A stretch of DNA of 64,000 bases from assembly GCA_937926175.1 (NCBI GenBank), contig CALANV010000030.1, positions 153,760 through 217,759 of the forward strand. The letters are read 5' to 3'. Origin of the DNA: an uncultured Rhodospirillales bacterium. GTDB taxonomy: Bacteria > Pseudomonadota > Alphaproteobacteria > CACIAM-22H2. The notes beneath the pieces were generated by a model. It did not search any database, was not told the DNA's origin, and worked only from the letters and a program-made list of their open reading frames with translations. A program made the position numbers and the translations under genes. Below, in pieces: positions 8,978-16,921 of this stretch (positions within the stretch are counted from its first letter, which is position 1; every line of letters begins with the position of its first letter).

Positions 8978-9391
8978 GCCGGCGTTTTTCTTCGCCGGAA
9001 AAAAGAGCCGGCCGAGAACCGGCACCACGTCCGCGTCGGAAGCGATCGCGGAGGCAGGACCGGCGCTCGACCGCAAGGTGTCTGCACTAGGGACAGAAGG
9101 ACGGCTAGCGGCGGTGGCGATGGAGACCCCTCCGGGATCGGCGACCCCTTCAGCTCCAAAGCCGGTTTCCGCTAGAACGTCCGGGCATTACCATTCTTGC
9201 GCGAATCGCACGTCGTTGATCACATCCCAGAAGGGTAGATGCGGCGGAACTTCGGCCAGTATGCTCTCCCCGAACGGGTGGGGGTGATCGGTATCCCGGT
9301 CCGCATCGGCGCTTATTGCCGCACCGCGGCAAAAGCCGTATAACCGCTCGATCTTTTTGCGTCGCAGCATCGGCATCGGAGATGCCGCAGC
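8978..9391. other. 414-bp intergenic region with a hairpin and a promoter
   Basis: Between the cytochrome and the MaoC gene. A perfect 6-bp stem (CCGGCG 8979-8984, CGCCGG 8993-8998) with an 8-nt T-rich loop follows the cytochrome stop, but it is followed by A rather than T on this strand, so it is not a standard intrinsic terminator. A good promoter lies at 9316-9344. No ORF in the region looks coding. Confidence 0.5.
9316..9344 (+). promoter_or_regulatory. Sigma70-type promoter for the MaoC hydratase gene
   Basis: TTGCCG at 9316-9321 and TATAAC at 9339-9344 are separated by 17 bp. Transcription would start near 9351, giving a leader of about 40 nt before the ATG at 9392. The spacing and the AT-rich -10 in a GC-rich intergenic region make this one of the better promoters in the window. 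Confidence 0.6.
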
Positions 9392-9886
9392 ATGAGCCAA
9401 CTTGACGAACTGCACGGCTTCTTTTTCGAGGATCTGCGGATCGGGCAGACCGCTGCCTACGCGCGTACGGTGACAGAGGCCGACATCGTCCTGTTCGCCG
9501 GCATCTCGGGCGACACCAATCCCGTCCACATCAACGAAGAGTTCGCCAGCAACACGATGTTCTCGGGCCGGATCGCGCACGGCATGCTGACGGCCAGCCT
9601 GATCTCGACCGTGATCGGAACGCGGCTGCCGGGACCGGGTGCGATCTACGTCAGTCAGACGCTGCGCTTCAAGGCACCGGTCCGCATCGGCGATACGGTG
9701 ACGGCGCGCGCGACGATCACGCAGCTCATGCCGGAGAAGCGACGCGCGACGATCGCGACGACATGCACGGTGCGGAACAAGGTCGTGCTCGAAGGCGAGG
9801 CGGTGGTGATGGTGCCGCCGCGCGCCGCGATCCAGCCGCGACCGTCGCCCAACGTCACCGCTGACCGCGTCCCCGGCGAAGACTGA
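9392..9886 (+). CDS. MaoC-like (R)-specific enoyl-CoA hydratase
   Basis: A 164-residue single hot-dog-domain protein with the hydratase-2 motif SGDTNPVHINEEFA; Asp41 and His46 are the expected catalytic dyad. The following FSGRIAHGML segment is also characteristic of PhaJ-type enzymes. It would hydrate trans-2-enoyl-CoA to (R)-3-hydroxyacyl-CoA, feeding polyhydroxyalkanoate or fatty-acid metabolism. Length is slightly above the usual 140-155 because of a basic, proline-rich tail. It stands alone between the cytochrome gene and ribF. A role on another acyl-CoA (for example mesaconyl- or methylmalonyl-type) cannot be excluded. Confidence 0.85.
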   Translation: MSQLDELHGFFFEDLRIGQTAAYARTVTEADIVLFAGISGDTNPVHINEEFASNTMFSGRIAHGMLTASLISTVIGTRLPGPGAIYVSQTLRFKAPVRIGDTVTARATITQLMPEKRRATIATTCTVRNKVVLEGEAVVMVPPRAAIQPRPSPNVTADRVPGED

Positions 9887-9922
9887 GCGGCGGCCACCTC
9901 GAAACCCGCGACACGAAGACCC

Positions 9923-9951
9923 GCGACAGGGGCCGGCACAGTCCCTATATT
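9923..9951 (+). promoter_or_regulatory. Candidate promoter for ribF
   Basis: GCGACA (9923-9928) and TATATT (9946-9951) with a 17-bp spacer. The -10 is strong while the -35 matches consensus at four positions. The start would be near 9958, 24 nt before the ribF ATG at 9982. The CTATATTCCGCCCC context resembles the -10 region before the small ORF at 11037. Confidence 0.45.
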
Positions 9952-9981
9952 CCGCCCCCTCCGTCCGCACCCCATCCTTTC

Positions 9982-10980
9982 ATGCGCCTTTTTCGTCACT
10001 ACGACCACCTTCCGCCAACCGCGACTGGCGCCGTGGTCGCCATCGGCAACTTCGATGGCGTGCACCGCGGACACCAGGCCGTCATCGGGGAGGCGGTGCG
10101 GCGCGCCCGCGCGATCGGCGCGCCGGCCGGCGTGCTGACCTTCGAGCCGCACCCACGCCGCTTCTTCAAGCCCGATATCGCGCCGTTCCAGCTCACCCGT
10201 CTGCGCACCAAGGCACGGATCATGAAGGAGCTGGGCGTGGACGTCCTTTACATCCTGCGCTTCGACCGGCGCCTCGCGGCGATGAGCGCCGAGACGTTCA
10301 TCGACGACGTGCTCGTGAACGGCCTCGGGGTCCGGCACGTCGTGGTCGGCTACGATTTCGTCTTCGGCCACGGCCGGCGCGGCACGCCCGAGCTGCTGCG
10401 TGCGCGACTGGCGGGCAGCGGCATCGAGACAACGATCATGCCGCCGGTGACGCTCGCCGAGGCAGAGCCGGATACCGAGCCGGAGGCACAGATCTACTCA
10501 TCGACCGCCGTACGCGATGCGCTGCGGCAGGGCGATCCGCGCGCCGCGGCCCGCCTGCTCGGCCGGGCGTTCGAAATCGAGGGTCGCGTGCAGCAGGGCG
10601 ACCGCCGCGGCCGGCTGCTCGGTTTTCCGACCGCCAACATCTGGCTCGGCGACTATGTGCGCCCGCGGCTCGGGGTCTATGCGGTGCGCGTCCGGATCGC
10701 GGGCAAGACGGGCGTGATCAGCCGCGACGGCGTCGCCAATCTCGGCTTGCGGCCGACCTTTGGCGGCACCGAGCCGCGCCTCGAGGTTCATCTTTTCGAC
10801 TGGACCGGCGATCTCTACGGCCGGCTGCTGTGCGTCGATCTGATCGAATTCATCCGCCCGGAACGGAAATTCGACGGGCTCGAGGCCCTCAAGGCCCAGA
10901 TCGCCGCCGATGCCGAGGCGGCGCGCGCCGCCCTCGCCGCGCCCGCGCCGGCCCGACACCGTCCCCGGCCGACCCTTTAG
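9982..10980 (+). CDS. ribF: Bifunctional riboflavin kinase / FAD synthetase RibF
   Basis: A 332-residue enzyme that converts riboflavin to FMN and then FAD in the cytoplasm. The N-terminal FAD synthetase (about residues 1-190) shows the nucleotidyltransferase motif GNFDGVHRGH and the downstream SSTAVRDALRQG; the C-terminal riboflavin kinase (about residues 195-315) shows GFPTANI and the PxxGVYAVRV strand. Length is typical (about 310-330). The gene sits upstream of ileS and lspA, an order widely found in bacteria (ribF-ileS-lspA), here interrupted only by a small ORF and an ACT-domain gene. Confidence 0.96.
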   Translation: MRLFRHYDHLPPTATGAVVAIGNFDGVHRGHQAVIGEAVRRARAIGAPAGVLTFEPHPRRFFKPDIAPFQLTRLRTKARIMKELGVDVLYILRFDRRLAAMSAETFIDDVLVNGLGVRHVVVGYDFVFGHGRRGTPELLRARLAGSGIETTIMPPVTLAEAEPDTEPEAQIYSSTAVRDALRQGDPRAAARLLGRAFEIEGRVQQGDRRGRLLGFPTANIWLGDYVRPRLGVYAVRVRIAGKTGVISRDGVANLGLRPTFGGTEPRLEVHLFDWTGDLYGRLLCVDLIEFIRPERKFDGLEALKAQIAADAEAARAALAAPAPARHRPRPTL

Positions 10981-10999
10981 CCTGTGCCCTGAGCCCCGC

Positions 11000-11029
11000 T
11001 TGACGGTCGCCGGTGCGCGTTCCTATGAT
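11000..11029 (+). promoter_or_regulatory. Strong promoter ahead of the small ORF / ACT gene / ileS / lspA string
   Basis: TTGACG (11000-11005) and TATGAT (11024-11029), spacer 18 bp. Start of transcription is expected at about 11036-11037, which coincides with an ATG at 11037, so the first ORF would be leaderless. All following genes up to lspA, and perhaps further, are closely spaced or overlapping and could be read from here. Confidence 0.6.
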
Positions 11030-11036
11030 CCGCCCC

Positions 11037-11165
11037 ATGTCACGGCAGGCCCGCATCGAGGCGCAGGTTGCGCGAATTACGGGCCCGGTCCTCGTCGAGG
11101 GCCGGGAAATCGTCGTTCGTGCCTACCGCCTCATGCAGGGATCTGCCATCGATGTCCGCTTCTGA
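11037..11165 (+). CDS. Small ORF (42 aa), probably leaderless, upstream of the ACT-domain gene
   Basis: ATG at 11037 opens a 42-codon frame reading MSRQARIEAQVARITG... and ending RLMQGSAIDVRF, with third positions almost all G or C, as in real genes here. The ATG lies 7 nt after the -10 hexamer of a strong promoter, so the transcript would begin at or within a base of the start codon. The stop overlaps the first 14 bases of the ACT-domain gene, which would couple their translation. It may be a small structured protein or a leader peptide. I do not recognise a family, and coding status is inferred from codon use and placement only. Confidence 0.45.
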   Translation: MSRQARIEAQVARITGPVLVEGREIVVRAYRLMQGSAIDVRF

Positions 11166-11436
11166 CCTCCGCTCCACCCCAATCTACTGTTTCTCCGTAT
11201 TCGCCGCGCCGGAGGCATCGGTAATGCCGCGCGTGCTCGAGCTGTTCGCCAAGCGTGGCCTCGTGCCCACCCGGTTCCATGGCGCCGTCGGCGGATCGGA
11301 CCTTTCGATCGACATCCAGGTCAGCGGCATTGCCGCGGACACGGCCGAGCACATCGCCGCGTGCCTGCGCAACATCGTTCATGTCGAGCGCGTGCTTACC
11401 GCCGTGAAGTCGCGCGCCGCCGAGGCTGCACTATGA
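11152..11436 (+). CDS. Stand-alone ACT-domain-like small protein
   Basis: A 94-residue protein whose residues about 10-85 follow the beta-alpha-beta-beta-alpha-beta pattern of an ACT amino-acid-sensing domain (YCFSVFAAPEASVMPRVLE at the start, then LSIDIQVSG and NIVHVERVLTAVK), resembling the regulatory part of the acetolactate synthase small subunit IlvN. No catalytic domain is attached. Its stop overlaps the ileS start in ATGA (11433-11436), so it is coupled to isoleucyl-tRNA synthetase. A sensing or regulatory role linked to branched-chain amino acids is an inference from fold and position. The start at 11152 fits the domain boundary. Confidence 0.7.
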   Translation: MSASDLRSTPIYCFSVFAAPEASVMPRVLELFAKRGLVPTRFHGAVGGSDLSIDIQVSGIAADTAEHIAACLRNIVHVERVLTAVKSRAAEAAL

Positions 11437-14291
11437 CCATCGACTACAAGAGCACCGTCTTTCTGCCGACCACGTCGTTCCCGATGCGGGGCGATCTGCC
11501 CAAGCGCGAGCCCGAGCTGCTGGCGCGCTGGCAAAAGATCGGCCTTTACGAGAAGCAGCGCGCGGCCGCGAAAGGCCGCGAGAAATTCATCCTCCATGAC
11601 GGGCCGCCCTACGCGAACGGCCATCTCCATATCGGTCACGCGCTCAACAAGATCCTGAAGGACGTGATCAACCGCTCCCAGCAGATGCTGGGCAAGGATG
11701 CGAACTACGTGCCCGGCTGGGACTGCCACGGCCTGCCGATCGAGTGGAAGATCGAGGAGGAGTACCGCGCCAAGGGCAAGGACAAGGACGCGGTGCCGAT
11801 CGTCGAGTTCCGCCGCGAGTGCCGCGAGTTTGCCGCCAAGTGGATCGACATCCAGCGCGAGGAATTCCAGCGGCTCGGCGTCATTGGCGACTGGGCGAAT
11901 CCCTACTCGACGATGTCGTATGCGGCCGAGGCGCAGATCGTCCGCGAGCTCGGCAGGTTCGTGATGAACGGCAGCATGTATCGCGGCGCCAAGCCGGTCA
12001 TGTGGTCGGTCGTCGAAAAGACCGCGCTCGCGGAAGCCGAGATCGAATACCACGACCACAAGTCGACGACGATCTACGTGCGCTTCCCCGTCGTGAAGCC
12101 GTCGCGTCCCGAACTCGCCGATGCGGCCATCGTGATCTGGACGACGACGCCGTGGACGATTCCCGGCAATCGCGCGCTCGCCTATGGCGACGAGATCGAC
12201 TATGTCGTGCTCGAGGTCGTCGCGACGGCCGAGGGCAGCCTCGCGCGCCCGGGGGAACGGCTGGTCGTGGCCAAGGCCCTGCAGGCGGCATTCGAGCAGG
12301 CGACCAAGATCACGCAGTCGCGCGTCACGGCCGAGATCGCGGGCAAGTCACTTGCCGGCACCGTCTGCGCGCACCCGTTGCGTGGGCGCGGCTACGATTT
12401 CGACGTTCCGGCCTTCCCGGGCGACTTCGTCACGACCGAGGCTGGCACCGGCGTCGTGCACATCGCACCCGGCCATGGCACAGAAGACTGGGAACTCGGC
12501 ATCAAGCACGGCATCGAGGTGCCGCAGACCGTTGCCGAGGACGGGAGCTACTACCCGCACGTGCCGCTGTTTGCCGGCAAGCGCGTATACACGCCGCAGG
12601 GCAAGCCGGGTGACGCCAACGGCGCGGTCATCGCCGCGCTTGCGGACGCCGGCGGCCTGCTCGCCAAGGGCAGCCTCGTCCACTCCTATCCGCACTCCTG
12701 GCGCTCCAAGGCGCCGCTGATCTTCCGCAATACGCCGCAGTGGTTCATCTCGATGGAGAAGAACGATCTGCGGAAGAAGGCGCTGGCCGCGATCGACGCG
12801 ACCAAGTGGATACCGGGCTCGGGCCGCAACCGCATCTATGCGATGATCGAGAGTCGGCCCGACTGGTGCATCTCGCGCCAGCGCGCCTGGGGCGTACCGA
12901 TTGCCGTCTTCGTCAACAAGAAGACGGGCGAGCTGCTGCGCGATCCCGACGTGATCGAACGCATCGCCCAGGCCTTCGAGGCGGAAGGCGCGGACGCTTG
13001 GTACGCGAGCCCGCCGTCGCGTTTCCTCGGCGACAAGTACGATCCGGACGACTACGAGCAGGTGAAGGACATCGTCGACGTCTGGTTCGACTCCGGTGCC
13101 ACGCACAGCTTCGTGCTAGAGCGGCGCACGGACCTGAAATGGCCGGCCTCGCTCTACCTCGAAGGGTCGGACCAGCACCGCGGCTGGTTCCACTCCTCGC
13201 TCCTCGAATCATGCGGCACGCGCGGCCGGGCGCCCTACGACGCCGTGCTGACGCACGGCTTCGTGCTCGACGAACAGGGGCGCAAGATGTCGAAGTCGCT
13301 CGGCAACGTGACCTCGCCCCAGGACGTGGTCGGAAAGCTCGGCGCCGACATCCTGCGTCTGTGGGTCGTCAGCTCGGACTACTCCGAGGATCTGCGCATC
13401 GGACCGGAGATCCTGAAGCAACAGGCCGAAGTCTATCGCCGTCTGCGCAACACGCTGCGTTACATCCTGGGCGGACTTGCCGGATTCAGCGACGCCGAAC
13501 GGGTTCTGCCGGCCGAGATGCCCGAGCTCGAGCGCTGGGTTCTCCACCGGCTTGCGGAACTCGATGCGCTGCTGCGCAATACCGTGGCCAATCGCGAGGC
13601 GGCCGAATATTTCCGTTTCAACACGTTCTACACGGCGCTCCATAACTTCTGCGCGGTCGATCTCTCGGCCTTCTATTTCGATGTGCGGAAGGACTCGCTC
13701 TACTGCGACCGTCCGGACAGCCCGCGCCGGCGCGCGGCCCGCACCGTGCTCGACCACCTGTTCTCGTGCCTGACGGCATGGCTCGCGCCCGTGCTGTGCT
13801 TCACCGCCGAGGAAGCCTGGCTCACGCGTTATCCGGACGATGACAGCGTGCATCTGCGCCTCTTCCCCGAGATCGATCGCGCCTGGCGCGACGACGCGCT
13901 CGCCGCGAAATGGGAGAAGATCCGTGACGTGCGGCGCGTCGTGACCGGCGCGCTGGAAATCGTCCGCGCCGAGAAGAAGATCGGCTCGAGCCTGCAGGCG
14001 GGACCGGTCGTCTTTACCGACGGCCGCTACGATGCGGCGCTTGCCGGCCTCGATCTCGACGAGGTGTTCATCACGAGCGGCGCCGAACGACGCCCGTTCG
14101 ATGAACGTCCGGCCGAGCACTTCGCGTTGCCCGATGTGCCGGGTGTGGCTGTCGCATTCCGCCCGGCCGCCGGCGAAAAGTGTCAGCGCTGTTGGCGCGT
14201 CCTGCCCGAGGTGGGCCAGAATCCGAAACATCCGGCCCTGTGCAACCGCTGCACCGATGCGGTCGAGCACATGGCCGGGCCCGCCGGCTGA
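11433..14291 (+). CDS. ileS: Isoleucyl-tRNA synthetase
   Basis: A 952-residue class I synthetase that charges tRNA-Ile. The HIGH motif appears in YANGHLHIGHALNKIL (about residues 66-73) and the KMSKS loop in GRKMSKSLGN; the editing (CP1) domain with the TTTPWTIPGNRAL motif lies between them. The C-terminus has the zinc-binding pair CQRCW and CNRC. The start at 11433 was preferred over upstream codons because it gives the conserved N-terminus and an ATGA overlap with the preceding ACT-domain gene. The stop overlaps the lspA start by one base. Length is normal for bacterial IleS. Confidence 0.97.
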   Translation: MTIDYKSTVFLPTTSFPMRGDLPKREPELLARWQKIGLYEKQRAAAKGREKFILHDGPPYANGHLHIGHALNKILKDVINRSQQMLGKDANYVPGWDCHGLPIEWKIEEEYRAKGKDKDAVPIVEFRRECREFAAKWIDIQREEFQRLGVIGDWANPYSTMSYAAEAQIVRELGRFVMNGSMYRGAKPVMWSVVEKTALAEAEIEYHDHKSTTIYVRFPVVKPSRPELADAAIVIWTTTPWTIPGNRALAYGDEIDYVVLEVVATAEGSLARPGERLVVAKALQAAFEQATKITQSRVTAEIAGKSLAGTVCAHPLRGRGYDFDVPAFPGDFVTTEAGTGVVHIAPGHGTEDWELGIKHGIEVPQTVAEDGSYYPHVPLFAGKRVYTPQGKPGDANGAVIAALADAGGLLAKGSLVHSYPHSWRSKAPLIFRNTPQWFISMEKNDLRKKALAAIDATKWIPGSGRNRIYAMIESRPDWCISRQRAWGVPIAVFVNKKTGELLRDPDVIERIAQAFEAEGADAWYASPPSRFLGDKYDPDDYEQVKDIVDVWFDSGATHSFVLERRTDLKWPASLYLEGSDQHRGWFHSSLLESCGTRGRAPYDAVLTHGFVLDEQGRKMSKSLGNVTSPQDVVGKLGADILRLWVVSSDYSEDLRIGPEILKQQAEVYRRLRNTLRYILGGLAGFSDAERVLPAEMPELERWVLHRLAELDALLRNTVANREAAEYFRFNTFYTALHNFCAVDLSAFYFDVRKDSLYCDRPDSPRRRAARTVLDHLFSCLTAWLAPVLCFTAEEAWLTRYPDDDSVHLRLFPEIDRAWRDDALAAKWEKIRDVRRVVTGALEIVRAEKKIGSSLQAGPVVFTDGRYDAALAGLDLDEVFITSGAERRPFDERPAEHFALPDVPGVAVAFRPAAGEKCQRCWRVLPEVGQNPKHPALCNRCTDAVEHMAGPAG

Positions 14292-14791
14292 TGGCATCGC
14301 GCACCGGCGATGGATCTATGATCCGGCTCGGCCTCGCGGTCGCGGGCGCGACGCTGATCGTCGATCAGGCGACCAAGGCGTATTTTTACGCGCTTCTCGT
14401 CGAGGAAGGCCGGCGCGCAATCGAGGTGCTGCCCTTCTTCAATCTCGTCACCGTGTGGAACTACGGCATCAGCTTCGGTCTGTTCAACACGGGCTCGCCC
14501 TACACGGCCTATCTGCTGATCGCGATCGCGCTCGCGATCGTCGCCGCGCTGGGGTTCTGGCTGAAAAGCGCCACGCATCCCTGGATCGCGACCGCCTTGG
14601 GCCTCGTCATGGGCGGGGCGATCGGCAACGTCGTCGACCGGCTGCGCTTCGGTGCCGTCTTCGACTTCCTCGATTTCCACGCCCTGGGGTGGCATTGGCC
14701 GGCCTTCAACGTGGCGGATTCGGCGATCACCGTCGGCGTTCTGATGCTGCTCATCGATGCCTTGTCCGAGCGCAAGGCGTCGAGTAAATAG
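14291..14791 (+). CDS. lspA: Lipoprotein signal peptidase (signal peptidase II)
   Basis: A 166-residue inner-membrane aspartyl protease with four membrane helices that removes signal peptides from prolipoproteins. The conserved motifs are visible: VDQATKAY near the N-terminus, then WNYGISFGLF, GGAIGNVVDR (first catalytic Asp) and FNVADSAI (second catalytic Asp). The ATG at 14291 overlaps the ileS stop by one base; a later ATG at 14318 is an alternative that would shorten the N-terminus by nine residues. It follows ileS as in most bacteria and precedes a lipoprotein gene that would be one of its substrates. Confidence 0.95.
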   Translation: MASRTGDGSMIRLGLAVAGATLIVDQATKAYFYALLVEEGRRAIEVLPFFNLVTVWNYGISFGLFNTGSPYTAYLLIAIALAIVAALGFWLKSATHPWIATALGLVMGGAIGNVVDRLRFGAVFDFLDFHALGWHWPAFNVADSAITVGVLMLLIDALSERKASSK

Positions 14792-14796
14792 GGGCC

Positions 14797-15393
14797 ATGA
14801 AATCTGCCGCCTGCGGACATTTGCGTCGCCGCGCGAAAGCCGGTCTTGCCGGTGCCCTGATCCTGTCGGCCGGTATCGCGCTCAGCGGTTGCAGTGAGGC
14901 GCGCAAGGCGATCGGCTGGGAAAAGACTCCACCGGACGAATTCCGGGTCGTGAGCCGGGCCCCGCTGTCGCTGCCGCCGGACTTCACGCTCCGGCCGCCG
15001 CAGCCGGGTGCGCCGCGTCCCCAGGACTACACGGCCCAGCAGCTTGCCCGTCAGGCCCTCTTGGGCGACCGCAGCCGCGCGTCCGATGCGGTCGAAAACG
15101 GCACCCTGAGCGGTGCCGAGGCGGCGCTCCTCGCCCGCGTTGGGGCCGGTGCGTCGGATACCCGCATTCGCGAGGTCGTCAACCGCGAGGCCCAGGAACT
15201 GGCCGAGGCCGAGCGCACGCTTCTCGACCGCATCATCTTCTGGCGCACGCCGGAAGAGCCGGGCACCGTCGTTGATGCGGCCCGCGAGGCGCAGCGCATC
15301 CGCGAGAACCAGGCGCTCGGCCGCCCCATCACGGAGGGCGAAACGCCGACCATCCATCGGCGCAAGCGCGGCCCGCTGGAAGGAATCTTTTAG
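14797..15393 (+). CDS. DUF3035 lipoprotein (BamF-type, outer-membrane assembly)
   Basis: A 198-residue lipoprotein with lipobox ALSGC (Cys32). The body matches the alphaproteobacterial DUF3035 family, with the PPDEFRVVSRAPLSLPPDF block right after the lipobox and a long helical, Ala/Arg-rich C-terminal half. In Caulobacter a member, BamF, copurifies with the beta-barrel assembly complex. It lies 5 bp after lspA, so the two are cotranscribed, and the product is processed by its neighbour. Function as a BAM accessory protein is inferred from the family. It would be anchored in the inner leaflet of the outer membrane. Confidence 0.8.
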   Translation: MKSAACGHLRRRAKAGLAGALILSAGIALSGCSEARKAIGWEKTPPDEFRVVSRAPLSLPPDFTLRPPQPGAPRPQDYTAQQLARQALLGDRSRASDAVENGTLSGAEAALLARVGAGASDTRIREVVNREAQELAEAERTLLDRIIFWRTPEEPGTVVDAAREAQRIRENQALGRPITEGETPTIHRRKRGPLEGIF

Positions 15394-15399
15394 TCGACG

Positions 15400-15426
15400 T
15401 TGCACCGGACCTGACCGGGTTATAAT
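15400..15426 (+). promoter_or_regulatory. Candidate promoter for the M16 peptidase operon
   Basis: A perfect TATAAT at 15421-15426 stands just after the lipoprotein gene, with TTGCAC at 15400-15405. The spacer is only 15 bp, shorter than optimal, so the -35 assignment is uncertain. Transcription would start near 15433, giving a leader of about 95 nt to the GTG at 15529. Confidence 0.4.
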
Positions 15427-15528
15427 GGCCGTCACGCCGAACAAAACGGGCGTGAAGGCCATTTCTTTTCCATCGTCAGGCCGGCCGCCTGTTCCCGGGC
15501 CGGCCGATTACCGCGACCGGAGGTTCAC

Positions 15529-16887
15529 GTGGCGCACCGATCCCGATTGACGATCGCGTGGTTGGCGGCACTGCTCGCCGTTCTGGTTGACCCGATCGGC
15601 ATCAGATCGGCCCCGGCCCAGGTCTTCAATCCCGAAAGCTTCACGCTGTCGAACGGCATGCAGGTGGTCCTGATCGCCAACCATCGTGCGCCGATCGTCA
15701 CGCACATGGTCTGGTACAAGGTCGGCGCCGCGGACGAGCCGCCGATGAAATCGGGCATCGCCCACTTCCTCGAGCACCTCATGTTCCGCGGCACGAAGGA
15801 CGTCGCACCCGGCGATTTCTCGAAGATCGTGGCGCGCCTCGGCGGCCGCGACAACGCCTTCACCAGCTATGACTACACGGCCTATTTCCAGGTAATCGCA
15901 CGCGATCGTCTCGAGGACGTCATGCGGCTCGAAGCGGACCGGATGGCCAATCTCGCGCTGACCGATGCGGTCGTCGATCCCGAGCGCGACGTGGTCCGGG
16001 AAGAGCGACGGCAGGTGGTGGAAAATCGCCCGCACGCGCGCCTGCGTGAACAGATGCAGGCCTTGCTTTACCTGAACCATCCCTACGGCCGGCCGGTCAT
16101 CGGCTGGGATCACGAGATCGCGAACCTGACGCGTGCCGATGCGCTCGCGTGGTACGGAACCTGGTACACGCCGAGCAACGCGATCCTGATCGTCGCGGGT
16201 GACATCACGGCGGAAGAGCTGCGGCCGCTGGCCGAGAAGTATTACGGCCGCCTCAAGGGCGGCCAGGTGCCGCCCCGGCTGCGCCCCCAGGAACCGCCGC
16301 CGCAAGCCGCGCGCCGCGTCGAATTGAAGGATGCGCGGGTCCGGCACCCCACCCTGACGCGCCTCTGGCTGGCGCCGAGCTACACCGCCGGCGAACGCGA
16401 GCATGCCTACGCGCTGCAGGTGCTGTCCGAGCTGCTCGGCGGCGCGGCGACGAGCCGACTTTATCGCACGCTTGTCATCGACAAGCAGCTCGCGACATCG
16501 GCGGGCACCTGGTACGAACCCGACATGCTGGACCTCAGCAGTTTCGGCCTTTCGGCCAATCTGCGCCCCGATGCCGACATGCGCGCGCTCGAGGCGGCGA
16601 TCGACGCCGAGATCGAGCGCCTGCTGAAAGAGGGTATCGAGGCCGAGGAAGTCGAACGGGCGAAGAAGCGCATGCGCGCCGCCGCCGCCTATGCCCGCGA
16701 CGAGCTGTCGACCGGTGCCCGCGTCATCGGCACCGCATTGGCAACCGGACAGACGATCGCGGATGTCGAGGCGTGGCCTGAGCGTATTGCAGCCGTCACG
16801 CCGGCCCAGGTGATCGCCGCCGCACGTCACGTCCTGCGTCCCGAGCGGTCCGTGACTGGACTGCTGTTGCCGGAACCAAGCAGCTGA
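15529..16887 (+). CDS. M16 family zinc metallopeptidase (catalytic member)
   Basis: A 452-residue pitrilysin-type peptidase with a signal peptide ending around APAQ (about residue 30). The inverted zinc motif HFLEH (His79, Glu82, His83) is intact, with the distal glutamate in the ERDVVREERRQVVENR segment. Two M16 half-domains are present. The GTG at 15529 is chosen because GGAGG at 15519-15523 is spaced 5 nt before it and the signal peptide begins there. It is followed at once by a second M16 protein lacking the zinc motif, so the two probably form a periplasmic heterodimer like mitochondrial-type processing peptidases and bacterial M16B pairs. Confidence 0.92.
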   Translation: MAHRSRLTIAWLAALLAVLVDPIGIRSAPAQVFNPESFTLSNGMQVVLIANHRAPIVTHMVWYKVGAADEPPMKSGIAHFLEHLMFRGTKDVAPGDFSKIVARLGGRDNAFTSYDYTAYFQVIARDRLEDVMRLEADRMANLALTDAVVDPERDVVREERRQVVENRPHARLREQMQALLYLNHPYGRPVIGWDHEIANLTRADALAWYGTWYTPSNAILIVAGDITAEELRPLAEKYYGRLKGGQVPPRLRPQEPPPQAARRVELKDARVRHPTLTRLWLAPSYTAGEREHAYALQVLSELLGGAATSRLYRTLVIDKQLATSAGTWYEPDMLDLSSFGLSANLRPDADMRALEAAIDAEIERLLKEGIEAEEVERAKKRMRAAAAYARDELSTGARVIGTALATGQTIADVEAWPERIAAVTPAQVIAAARHVLRPERSVTGLLLPEPSS

Positions 16888-16921
16888 CCGGTCGATGACT
16901 CCGATGCCGAGGGCTGGGTGC

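Noticed and set aside
8979..9004. Hairpin after the cytochrome gene considered as an intrinsic terminator
   Set aside because: The stem is followed by A-run on the plus strand; the T-run is in the loop, so it does not fit a rho-independent terminator in the needed direction.
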